From positions 744,001-808,000 of the forward strand of contig NZ_CP015863.1 of NCBI RefSeq assembly GCF_002163755.1: 64,000 nucleotides of DNA, given 5' to 3'. The DNA is from Vibrio campbellii CAIM 519 = NBRC 15631 = ATCC 25920 (lineage in GTDB: Bacteria > Pseudomonadota > Gammaproteobacteria > Enterobacterales > Vibrionaceae). Positions 16,644-23,254 of the stretch are shown piece after piece. Position 1 is the stretch's first letter, and every line of letters begins with the position of its first letter. The translations under genes and the position numbers were made by a program. The notes under the pieces are model-generated. The model saw only the letters and a program-made list of their open reading frames with translations. It had not been told where the DNA came from and searched no databases.

Positions 16644-18116
16644 TTACGCTTTTTTTGGAATCGCTTCTAGAAGTGCAACCATTTGATCCCAGAACAGCTG
16701 AACGGTATCAATCTTCACTTTCTCATCTGGAGAGTGCGGGAACTTGATGGTTGGACCGAAAGAAACCATATCCATGTTCGGGTAAGGTTCCTTGAATAGA
16801 CCACACTCAAGACCTGCGTGAATAACCATGATGTTTGGTTTGTGACCGTAGATGCCTTCGTACATATCACGGAAGATAGCCATGATTTCAGAATCTGCAT
16901 CTGGTTTCCAACCTGGGTAAGCACCAGAGAATTCAATTTGCGCGCCTGCAAGTTCAGCCACAGACTGCAGCATGCCTTCAACTTGACTACGACCTGAGTC
17001 GATCAGTGAGCGAATTAGGCAAAGTACGGTTACTTTGTTCTCTTCTGTTGTTATAACGCCAACGTTAAGTGACGTTTCAACCACACCTTCAACTTCGTCA
17101 CTCATGCGCATTACGCCGTTTGGACACGCGTTAAGCGCCGCGATGAAACGTTGTTGATCTGCTACTGCAAATACTTGTGCGTCAGTCGCGAACTCTTCAT
17201 TGAAAGTCACAATGTCAGTTTCAACTTTACCAAGCTCAGTTTTTAGTAGATCAGTGTAGTAGTTGAACAATTCCGCTAACTTATCTTGGTTTTCTGCTGG
17301 TAGAGCAACCGTAACGAATGCTTCACGAGGAATAGCGTTACGTAGGCTACCACCACGGAACTCGACAAGGCGAAGATCCAACTCTTGTGCGTGACCAGCA
17401 AGGAAACGACCAATCAGTTTGTTTGCGTTGCCACGACCTGTGTGGATATCACAACCAGAGTGACCACCTTTAAGGCCTTTCAACGTTAGCTGACGAGTAA
17501 CAAAGCCTGCTGGAATGGCATCGCGAGTGATGTTGAATGTCATTGCGCCGTCGATACCGCCAGCACAACCCATGTAGACTTCGCCTTCTTGCTCTGAATC
17601 CGTGTTTAGAAGGATGTCGCCTTCTAACCAACCTTTTTCAAGGCCAAATGCGCCAGTCATGCCTGCTTCTTCATCAATCGTTAGCAGCACTTCAATAGGG
17701 CCGTGTTTGATTTCAGTAGAAGCAAGAACTGCAAGACAAGAAGCCATACCGATGCCGTTGTCCGCACCAAGTGTTGTGCCTTTTGCGGTTACCCATTCGC
17801 CATCGATGTATGGCTGGATAGGATCTTTTGTGAAGTCGTGATCAGTATCTTCATTCTTTTGCGGCACCATGTCGATGTGCGCTTGAAGAACCACGCCTTT
17901 TTTGTTTTCCATGCCCGGCGTTGCTGGTTTCTTAATGAACACGTTGCCAGTTGGATCGCGGCGTACGTCAAAACCCTGCTCTGTCGCCCAAGTAACAATG
18001 TACTGTGCTAGTGCTTCTTCATGTTTAGAAGGGTGAGGGATTGAACAAATCTTATCGAAAAACTGCCAAAGTGGAGCAGGTGATAAGGTACTGATTTCAG
18101 AATGGAATTCAGACAC
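16644..18116 (-). CDS. pepD: Aminoacyl-histidine dipeptidase (peptidase D)
   Basis: Cytoplasmic M20 metallopeptidase that hydrolyses Xaa-His dipeptides such as carnosine. From the GTG at 18116 it has 490 residues and aligns along its length with E. coli PepD. Metal-site signatures: VVLQAHIDMVPQ (first His/Asp), GTTLGADNGIGMA, LLTIDEEAGMTGAFGLE (catalytic Glu pair), GLKGGHSG, and IHAGLECGLF near the C-terminus. The GTG has a textbook ribosome site (AAGGAG, seven bases away); the longer reading from 18218 is rejected. It is divergent from the small-RNA locus at 18466, so the FNR/CRP-type sites there could act on it too. Confidence 0.96.
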   Translation of the reverse strand: MSEFHSEISTLSPAPLWQFFDKICSIPHPSKHEEALAQYIVTWATEQGFDVRRDPTGNVFIKKPATPGMENKKGVVLQAHIDMVPQKNEDTDHDFTKDPIQPYIDGEWVTAKGTTLGADNGIGMASCLAVLASTEIKHGPIEVLLTIDEEAGMTGAFGLEKGWLEGDILLNTDSEQEGEVYMGCAGGIDGAMTFNITRDAIPAGFVTRQLTLKGLKGGHSGCDIHTGRGNANKLIGRFLAGHAQELDLRLVEFRGGSLRNAIPREAFVTVALPAENQDKLAELFNYYTDLLKTELGKVETDIVTFNEEFATDAQVFAVADQQRFIAALNACPNGVMRMSDEVEGVVETSLNVGVITTEENKVTVLCLIRSLIDSGRSQVEGMLQSVAELAGAQIEFSGAYPGWKPDADSEIMAIFRDMYEGIYGHKPNIMVIHAGLECGLFKEPYPNMDMVSFGPTIKFPHSPDEKVKIDTVQLFWDQMVALLEAIPKKA

Positions 18117-18358
18117 GGAAGACTCCTTTTGATGTGCTTTGCCAAATTTAAACCGTAAATTTAATGAGTGTTTAGCAGTAAGTGCTAATCGGTATTGGCT
18201 TGAAATTGCCATCAGCATACCACCACAAAAGCCGTTCTAGTAGTTGTGGTGAAAAGGATTTGCCCTAGAACTGTCACAGATTATGAACACAATGCAATAC
18301 ACTAATGCAACGCACTTAGTATGAATTGAAAGTTTGACTATTTTTTAATTTACTAAAC

Positions 18359-18373
18359 TGTAATTTAATTACA
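18359..18373. promoter_or_regulatory. 15-bp perfect palindrome upstream of the small RNA
   Basis: TGTAATTTAATTACA is a perfect 7-1-7 inverted repeat just upstream of the FNR-like site. The regulator is unknown; it could serve pepD or the small transcript. Confidence 0.4.
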
Positions 18374-18381
18374 ACTAATTC

Positions 18382-18395
18382 TTGATGAAGATCAA
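18382..18395 (+). promoter_or_regulatory. FNR box
   Basis: TTGATGAAGATCAA matches TTGATNNNNATCAA at every fixed base. It lies about 77 bases upstream of the predicted small-RNA start. Confidence 0.6.
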
Positions 18396-18408
18396 TTTAT
18401 TAATTTTT

Positions 18409-18424
18409 TGTGATTTTGGTCACT
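18409..18424 (+). promoter_or_regulatory. CRP site
   Basis: TGTGATTTTGGTCACT matches TGTGA-N6-TCACA at nine of ten bases. Its centre is about 50 bases before the predicted start of the small transcript. Confidence 0.65.
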
Positions 18425-18431
18425 AAAATGC

Positions 18432-18459
18432 TTGTAATTAAATTTCTCAGTGGTATATT
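18432..18459 (+). promoter_or_regulatory. Promoter of the small dual-function RNA
   Basis: TTGTAA (18432-18437) and TATATT (18454-18459) are 16 bases apart. The predicted start is near 18466. Confidence 0.55.
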
Positions 18460-18576
18460 TGTAACCAGCTTCTGAGAGAAGAACGAAATGCTCAAAGGAT
18501 GAGTCCGTTTATCGCCTCCAAGGAACCGAGAAATCAACCAAATTAACAGTATTAATTGATTTAGAAGGTGATATTT

Positions 18577-18663
18577 ATGAAAGGTTTACCAAGTGCAATG
18601 TTCTGGAACAGCAAATCTATTTACACCGGTAACTTTGTATACCCAACAAGCTTTGGTTACTAA
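18577..18663 (+). CDS. 28-aa peptide encoded in the small RNA (VcdP-like)
   Basis: Begins MKGLPSAMFW and ends YPTSFGY; 28 residues, eight of them aromatic (Phe, Tyr, Trp). The ribosome site GAAGGTGA lies six to thirteen bases before the ATG. No signal peptide or membrane segment. If it is the VcdP homologue, it would bind citrate synthase (GltA); that is inference from context. A leader peptide for attenuation is an alternative, but no biosynthetic gene follows before the terminator. Confidence 0.65.
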   Translation: MKGLPSAMFWNSKSIYTGNFVYPTSFGY

Positions 18664-18750
18664 TTGAAGCCAACGCATGTGACTCGAACAAGTTTGTTCA
18701 CCCCTATAAATTGGAATTTTTTTTCAGTGCATAGTGCTGACATGATTCAC

Positions 18751-18780
18751 CGCCACTCAAATTGAGTGGCGTTTTTTTAT
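18751..18780 (+). terminator. Terminator of the small RNA
   Basis: CGCCACTC / GAGTGGCG with loop AAATT and seven T. Confidence 0.93.
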
Positions 18781-18781
18781 C

Positions 18782-19088
18782 TGCAGTATCAAACTTCGAC
18801 TACTTTCTCGCCACCAAGCTTCCATTCTACTAACGCATCTTCAACTTATTTCATTTTCTGACTAATTTGTGGGTATTTAACGTCCAAAACCTCAGGTTTA
18901 CGTTTGAAAGTTTAATACATTGCTCAGTTTGTACACGTTGAGCCGAGCAAAATACAATTCTGTTAGTTGTTGTTTATTAAGATCTAAATTCTTGTCTTGT
19001 TTAAAACACTAGCGAATAGGTTTCATATCCAGCGAAAAAAATCCCATTAGAGTGAAAATTCTATCTGGAATTTGTTATTTGATAACTT
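18782..19088. other. AT-rich gap upstream of the purine permease, no gene seen
   Basis: About 300 bases between the small-RNA terminator and the permease promoter. No ORF with a ribosome site, no hairpin with a T tract and no operator that I can name. Confidence 0.5.
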
Positions 19089-19094
19089 TATAAT
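19089..19094 (+). promoter_or_regulatory. Probable -10 of the purine permease promoter
   Basis: A perfect TATAAT is present; no convincing -35 lies 16-18 bases upstream. A start near 19101 would put the PurR operator at about +10. Confidence 0.45.
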
Positions 19095-19109
19095 TCGAGC
19101 CAATCGATC

Positions 19110-19125
19110 ACGCAACCGTTTACCT
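19110..19125 (+). promoter_or_regulatory. PurR operator of the purine permease
   Basis: ACGCAACCGTTTACCT fits every fixed position of ANGCAANCGNTTNCNT. It lies between the -10 and the ATG, and its right arm runs into the TACCTTT repeat. Confidence 0.75.
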
Positions 19126-19141
19126 TTTACCTTTTACCTTT
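19121..19141. repeat. Short 7-bp tandem repeat (TACCTTT), three copies
   Basis: Three exact copies lie between the PurR operator and the permease ribosome site (AGGA). It is a third 7-bp tandem tract in the window. Confidence 0.8.
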
Positions 19142-19155
19142 TACAGGATTCGATC

Positions 19156-20445
19156 ATGCTCGAAAGGCTCTTTAAACTTAGTGAAAATGGCACCAACGTG
19201 CGCACTGAGATCATCGCAGGTATCACTACCTTCCTAACTATGGCTTACATCATCTTTGTAAACCCAGCTATCCTTGCAGATACTGGTATGGATCGTGGTG
19301 CCGTGTTCGTTGCGACGTGTCTTGCTGCAGCTATTGGCTGTTTCATCATGGGCTTAGTAGCAAACTACCCAATCGCTCAGGCTCCAGGTATGGGTCTAAA
19401 CGCGTTCTTTACCTACTCTGTTGTGTTGGGTATGGGCTATACGTGGCAATTAGCGCTAGCGGCCGTGTTTGTGTCTGGTTTGTTATTCATTGTCTTGAGT
19501 GTGTTCAAAATCCGTGAGTGGATCATCAACTCCATTCCGCTTTCTCTTCGTACAGGTATCTCTGCCGGTATCGGTCTTTTCCTCGCGTTCATCGCACTGA
19601 AAAACGCAGGCATCGTAGTAGATAACCCAGCAACGCTAGTTTCAATGGGTAACATTACGTCATTGCAATCGGTACTTGCTGCGATTGGCTTTTTCATGAC
19701 GATTGCATTGGTTCACCGTGGTGTGAAAGGTGCGGTTATGATTGCTATCTTAGGTGTGACAATTCTTGGCCTTATCTTCGGTGACGTTCAGTGGGGCGGT
19801 ATCATGTCGACTCCACCAAGCATTGCACCAACCTTCATGCAGCTAGACTTCTCAGGTCTGTTTGAAGTTGGCATGATCTCGGTAGTATTTGCTTTCCTAT
19901 TCGTTGACTTGTTCGACACTGCAGGCACGCTAGTTGGCGTTTCGCAAAAAGCAGGCCTAACTGATGAAAACGGCAACATTCCTCGTCTAAACAAAGCGCT
20001 ACTTGCGGACTCAACTGCAACGTCAGTGGGTGCGCTACTAGGTACATCAAACACCACTTCATACATCGAGAGTGTTTCTGGTGTTGCAGCTGGTGGCCGT
20101 ACAGGTCTCACGGCTGTGGTTGTTGGTGTATTGTTCCTTCTAGCTCTATTGTTCTCGCCACTAGCGGGTATGATTCCAGCCTACGCAACGTCTGGTGCGC
20201 TATTCTACGTAGCAATCCTTATGCTTTCTGGCCTTGTGGGTATTGACTGGCGTGACCTAACAGAAGCAGCGCCAGTAGTAGTAACGTGCTTGGTAATGCC
20301 TCTGACTTTCTCGATTGCAGAAGGTATCACGCTAGGTTTCATTGCTTACGCTGCGATTAAGTTGTTCAGTGGTAAAGGCCGTGAAGTGTCGATGAGCGTG
20401 TGGGTGATGTCTGCAATCTTCATCGCGAAGTACATTCTGGGCTAA
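19156..20445 (+). CDS. NCS2-family purine permease (AzgA/GhxP type)
   Basis: Inner-membrane purine:proton symporter, 430 residues with the many hydrophobic segments of the NCS2 fold. Signatures of the AzgA-like branch: TEIIAGITTFLTMAYIIFVNP at the N-terminus (split by helix 1), APGMGLNAFFTYSVVLGMG, FLFVDLFDTAGTLVGV (about 255-270), LLGTSNTTSYIESVSGVAAGGRTGLT and SGALFYVAILMLSGL. These proteins carry adenine, hypoxanthine or guanine; which one cannot be told here. The ATG at 19156 follows AGGA; a reading from 19072 would translate through the repeat. The upstream PurR operator supports a purine role. Confidence 0.9.
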   Translation: MLERLFKLSENGTNVRTEIIAGITTFLTMAYIIFVNPAILADTGMDRGAVFVATCLAAAIGCFIMGLVANYPIAQAPGMGLNAFFTYSVVLGMGYTWQLALAAVFVSGLLFIVLSVFKIREWIINSIPLSLRTGISAGIGLFLAFIALKNAGIVVDNPATLVSMGNITSLQSVLAAIGFFMTIALVHRGVKGAVMIAILGVTILGLIFGDVQWGGIMSTPPSIAPTFMQLDFSGLFEVGMISVVFAFLFVDLFDTAGTLVGVSQKAGLTDENGNIPRLNKALLADSTATSVGALLGTSNTTSYIESVSGVAAGGRTGLTAVVVGVLFLLALLFSPLAGMIPAYATSGALFYVAILMLSGLVGIDWRDLTEAAPVVVTCLVMPLTFSIAEGITLGFIAYAAIKLFSGKGREVSMSVWVMSAIFIAKYILG

Positions 20446-20459
20446 TTCCCGTAATCTTA

Positions 20460-20497
20460 AAAAGCCAGTGTGAGCCAAAACTCACACTGGCTTTTTG
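20460..20497 (+). terminator. Terminator of the purine permease
   Basis: AAAAGCCAGTGTGAG / CTCACACTGGCTTTTT with loop CCAAAA. Confidence 0.93.
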
Positions 20498-20670
20498 TTT
20501 GCGAGTTCTTTGAGAGTGGATTGCTTGAGCAAGGAGCGTTTTAGAACGAACCTTCTTAAGAACGAATCGTTTGTGACTCGTTTCTACGTGAATTCATTCA
20601 CTTCTCTGTTTTGTGTTGTTCACCGAATTCGATTTTTCTGCGTAATAGACGGAGAAATTTGATATCAGCG

Positions 20671-20699
20671 TTGGTATTAGCCATGGCTTTCGGTAGAAT
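20671..20699 (+). promoter_or_regulatory. Promoter of gpt
   Basis: TTGGTA (20671-20676) and TAGAAT (20694-20699) are separated by 17 bases; the predicted start is near 20706. The rest of the 377-bp gap upstream holds nothing I recognise. Confidence 0.5.
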
Positions 20700-20711
20700 A
20701 ATCGTTTGCGT
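20696..20711 (-). promoter_or_regulatory. PurR-like operator over the gpt promoter
   Basis: GAATAATCGTTTGCGT matches the reversed PurR pattern at 9 of 11 fixed positions and overlaps the -10 and predicted start of gpt. Confidence 0.5.
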
Positions 20712-20729
20712 AGCTTGAAACCCCCATTT

Positions 20730-20791
20730 CCTCTGGTGTGGAAAGTTTAGTTTGTTGAGTCCAATTCAGCGCCATCAACTAAGCAGAGGGG
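20730..20791 (+). other. Structured 5' leader of gpt
   Basis: CCTCTG (20730-20735) pairs with CAGAGG (20784-20789) and TTAGTT (20747-20752) pairs with AACTAA (20777-20782), leaving an 11-base one-sided bulge. No known riboswitch class is recognised. Confidence 0.4.
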
Positions 20792-20822
20792 ATGCATATT
20801 TTGAAATTATTAGGTTATTACA

Positions 20823-21287
20823 ATGAGTAAAAAATTCATTATCACTTGGGATGCGATGCAGTCTTACTGCCGTGAACTGGCTGAGAAGCAAATGCCAGCT
20901 GAGCAATGGAAAGGTATTTGGGCGGTAAGCCGTGGTGGTCTAGTTCCTGGTGCAATCCTAGCGCGTGAACTGGGTATTCGTCACGTTGATACTATTTGTA
21001 TCTCTAGCTACGACCACGATCACCAGCGTGATATGACAGTAGTTAAAGCACCAGAAGGTGACGGCGAAGGTTTCCTAATCGTTGAAGACCTAGTAGATAG
21101 CGGTGACACAGCACGCAAGCTACGTGAAATGTACCCGAAAGCGAAGCTTATCGCAGTATGTGCTAAGCCTGCAGGTGTTGAGCTACTAGACGATTACGTA
21201 GTAGATATCGCTCAAGACACTTGGATCGAGCAACCTTGGGATATGTCTATCCAGTTTGTTGAGCCAGTGAATCGCAAACAAAAATAA
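20823..21287 (+). CDS. gpt: Xanthine-guanine phosphoribosyltransferase
   Basis: Purine salvage enzyme: transfers phosphoribosyl from PRPP to xanthine, guanine or hypoxanthine. 154 residues (E. coli Gpt 152) with RGGLVPGAILARELGIR, the PRPP-binding loop LIVEDLVDSGDTARKLREMYP (acidic pair EDLVDSGDT at about 88-96) and the C-terminal DTWIEQPWD that contacts the base. The ATG at 20823 follows AGG about nine bases upstream. It lies between two strong terminators, so it is monocistronic. The upstream PurR-like operator and paired leader suggest control by purine state. Confidence 0.95.
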   Translation: MSKKFIITWDAMQSYCRELAEKQMPAEQWKGIWAVSRGGLVPGAILARELGIRHVDTICISSYDHDHQRDMTVVKAPEGDGEGFLIVEDLVDSGDTARKLREMYPKAKLIAVCAKPAGVELLDDYVVDIAQDTWIEQPWDMSIQFVEPVNRKQK

Positions 21288-21309
21288 GTTTGCACAAGAA
21301 TATTGAGAA

Positions 21310-21336
21310 ATGCCCCTTTATAGGGGCATTTTTTTT
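21310..21336 (+). terminator. Terminator of gpt
   Basis: AATGCCCC-TTTATA-GGGGCATT with eight T. It lies directly before frsA. Confidence 0.93.
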
Positions 21337-21376
21337 ATTATTATTACGCTATTGCAACCAGCTTAGAGTTCTTCCT

Positions 21377-22624
21377 ATGTCAGAAGACGTCAGTAAAAAC
21401 CTTTCCGAAACTTTGTTCGTGAAACACAAGCAAGCGAAAGAAACCTCTGCACTTACTCAATACATGCCGACCAGCCAAAAAATTCTTGATGAGCGAGAAG
21501 AACATGGCGAGCGTGCTTGGTATCGTCATTTGAGACGTCTTCAATGGGCGTGGCAAGGGGTATCACCGATCGAAATGGAAGCGGTGATCGCTAAAATTGC
21601 ATCATCGAAGCACTCTCGCACCGAAGATAAGTGGCTTGATACTGTTATGGGATACCACAGTGGTAACTGGGCATTTGAGTGGATCAAGCTGGGTATGGAG
21701 CACCAACGTCGCTCGAATGAGATGAAAGGTGAAGAGGCGGCAGATGAGCTGTTTACCGCTTCATTATGTTTCAGTATCGCTGGCTATCCGCACTTGAAAA
21801 ACGACAACTTGGCGACGCAAGCGCAAGTACTCGCGAACAAAGCCTACACCGAAGGTTCTGAGAAAACGCAATATGTGATCAAGCAGATTGAGATTCCCTA
21901 CCAGAAGCGCAAGATCATCGCGAACTTGCATCTGCCACGCACCGACAAACAGTTACCGGTCGTGATGGTGAGTGCGGGCTTGGACAGTTTACAAACGGAT
22001 ATGTGGCGTTTGTTCCGCAATCACCTTGCGCCAAAAGACATTGCGATGTTGACCATTGATATGCCTTCGGTTGGTCACAGCTCGCATTGGCCTTTGACGG
22101 AAAACTCCAGTTGCCTTCACCAAGCGGTTTTGAATGAGCTGTTCTCACTGCCTTGGGTTGATCATCATAAGGTAGGTTTGATTGGTTTCCGCTTTGGTGG
22201 CAATGCCATGATTCGTCTTTCTTTCGTTGAGCAAGAGAAGATCAAAGCGTGTGTTGCTTTAGGTGCGCCAGTGCATGATGTGTTTACTTCTCCGAAGAAG
22301 TTGCAGCAAATGCCGAAGATGTATCTAGATTTACTCGCTTCTCGCTTAGGTAAAAATGCTGTCGACATCAATAGCATGGCAGGCCAAATGATGGCGTGGT
22401 CTTTGAAGGTGCAAGGCTTCCTGACCAGCCGTAAAACCAAGGTGCCTATTCTCGCCTTGAGCCTAGAAGGTGACCCAGTTTCTCCTCATAGTGACAACCA
22501 ACTTGTTGCACTGTTTAGCCAGTATGGACAGGCGAAGAAAATCAGTTCCAAGACAATTACAAAAGGGTATGAGCAATCCCTCGATTTAGCCATAAAGTGG
22601 TTGGAGGAGGAATTATTAAGGTGA
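21377..22624 (+). CDS. frsA: FrsA family protein (fermentation-respiration switch)
   Basis: An alpha/beta-hydrolase-fold protein of 415 residues (E. coli FrsA/YafA 414). FrsA binds unphosphorylated IIA-Glc in E. coli and V. vulnificus and influences fermentation; its enzyme activity (esterase, or a disputed pyruvate decarboxylase) is debated. Seen here: a helical N-terminal cap (RRLQWAWQGVSPIEMEAVIAKIASSKHSR), the fold core LPVVMVSAGLDSLQTDMWRL, and the elbow GLIGFRFGGNAM, where the usual nucleophile Ser is replaced by Arg-Phe (GFRFG), as I recall for the family. The start is at 21377; the upstream reading crosses the terminator. Confidence 0.9.
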   Translation: MSEDVSKNLSETLFVKHKQAKETSALTQYMPTSQKILDEREEHGERAWYRHLRRLQWAWQGVSPIEMEAVIAKIASSKHSRTEDKWLDTVMGYHSGNWAFEWIKLGMEHQRRSNEMKGEEAADELFTASLCFSIAGYPHLKNDNLATQAQVLANKAYTEGSEKTQYVIKQIEIPYQKRKIIANLHLPRTDKQLPVVMVSAGLDSLQTDMWRLFRNHLAPKDIAMLTIDMPSVGHSSHWPLTENSSCLHQAVLNELFSLPWVDHHKVGLIGFRFGGNAMIRLSFVEQEKIKACVALGAPVHDVFTSPKKLQQMPKMYLDLLASRLGKNAVDINSMAGQMMAWSLKVQGFLTSRKTKVPILALSLEGDPVSPHSDNQLVALFSQYGQAKKISSKTITKGYEQSLDLAIKWLEEELLR

Positions 22625-22687
22625 CAAAGCTCCTAATTTAGTTAAGAGTGATATATGTGAGCAAAAAATAAGCTCATGATAATTAAA

Positions 22688-22706
22688 AATAATAATCATT
22701 CTTGGA
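22688..22706 (+). promoter_or_regulatory. Weak Fur-like sequence upstream of crl
   Basis: AATAATAATCATTCTTGGA keeps the central AATNATT but matches only 11 of 16 Fur positions. I recall crl being Fur-repressed in E. coli, which is the reason to list it. Confidence 0.3.
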
Positions 22707-22742
22707 TAGCTAAATATCCTTACTATGGAAACGGAGATTCTT

Positions 22743-23132
22743 ATGTCAGAGACGACACAGGGACCGACTCACTTTCGCTTGATGTCAAAGTTGAAGGCAA
22801 TAGGTCCATACCTGCGCGAACCACAATCACAAGAAGGTCACTACTATTTTGACTGTTTATCAGTCTGTGTAGACGATAAAAAGTCACCTGAAAAACGTGA
22901 ATTTTGGGGCTGGTGGATGGACTTGGAGTCCATCGAAGGTGGCTTTACGGCAAAATACCATATTGGTAAATACAACAAAGAAGGGGACTGGACTTCAGAA
23001 CCACTACCCGCCAAGGTGACGGAAGAAGTGTACCTGACGCAGAGTACCTTCCACCAGAAGCTGATAGACACAGTAGCTGAGCATTTCAAACTGGAAGTTG
23101 AATATCACACTGAATCGTTTGATTTCGCCTAA
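22743..23132 (+). CDS. crl: Sigma factor-binding protein Crl
   Basis: Crl binds sigma-S and helps it assemble with core RNA polymerase, raising expression of stationary-phase genes. 129 residues (E. coli 133). Family core visible: KLKAIGPYLREPQSQEGHYYFDCLSVCVDDK, then the sigma-contacting REFWGWWMDLE motif (about 60-70) and GDWTSEPLP. The ATG at 22743 has ACGGAG six bases upstream; the in-frame ATG at 22725 overlaps that site. It lies downstream of frsA with a 118-bp gap and has its own terminator. Confidence 0.93.
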   Translation: MSETTQGPTHFRLMSKLKAIGPYLREPQSQEGHYYFDCLSVCVDDKKSPEKREFWGWWMDLESIEGGFTAKYHIGKYNKEGDWTSEPLPAKVTEEVYLTQSTFHQKLIDTVAEHFKLEVEYHTESFDFA

Positions 23133-23158
23133 TTTGGCTGTTTTCCTCCTCGATAAGA

Positions 23159-23185
23159 CAAAAAGGTGCGTTTTCGCACCTTTTC
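23159..23185 (+). terminator. Terminator of crl
   Basis: AAAAAGGTGCG / CGCACCTTTT with loop TTTT. Confidence 0.9.
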
Positions 23186-23254
23186 TGCTTGTTAAATCCC
23201 CATTTGATTGCTAAAACATCCACTCTTTATTTGTTTTTCATTTCAGAAGACATC

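Larger units (their letters stand above)
18466..18780 (+). ncRNA. Candidate dual-function small RNA, VcdRP-like
   Basis: A free-standing transcription unit of about 315 nt: promoter at 18432-18459, leader with C-rich segment CGCCTCCAAGG, a 28-codon ORF (18577-18663), a 3' segment with GTTCACCCCTATAAATT, and a strong terminator (18751-18780). V. cholerae VcdRP is a CRP-controlled RNA that encodes a 29-aa peptide acting on citrate synthase and represses PTS mRNAs by base-pairing. The size, ORF length, CRP-type site and C-rich pairing segments agree, and I believe the pepD-gpt neighbourhood does too, but I could not compare sequences. The 5' end is a prediction. See the finding on pairing with treB. 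Confidence 0.65.

Noticed and set aside
18480..18560. Riboswitch or hammerhead-like element (GGATGAGTCCG) in the small-RNA leader
   Set aside because: Only a short match; neither GEMM (GACGCAAAG) nor hammerhead core (GAAA closing strand) is complete.
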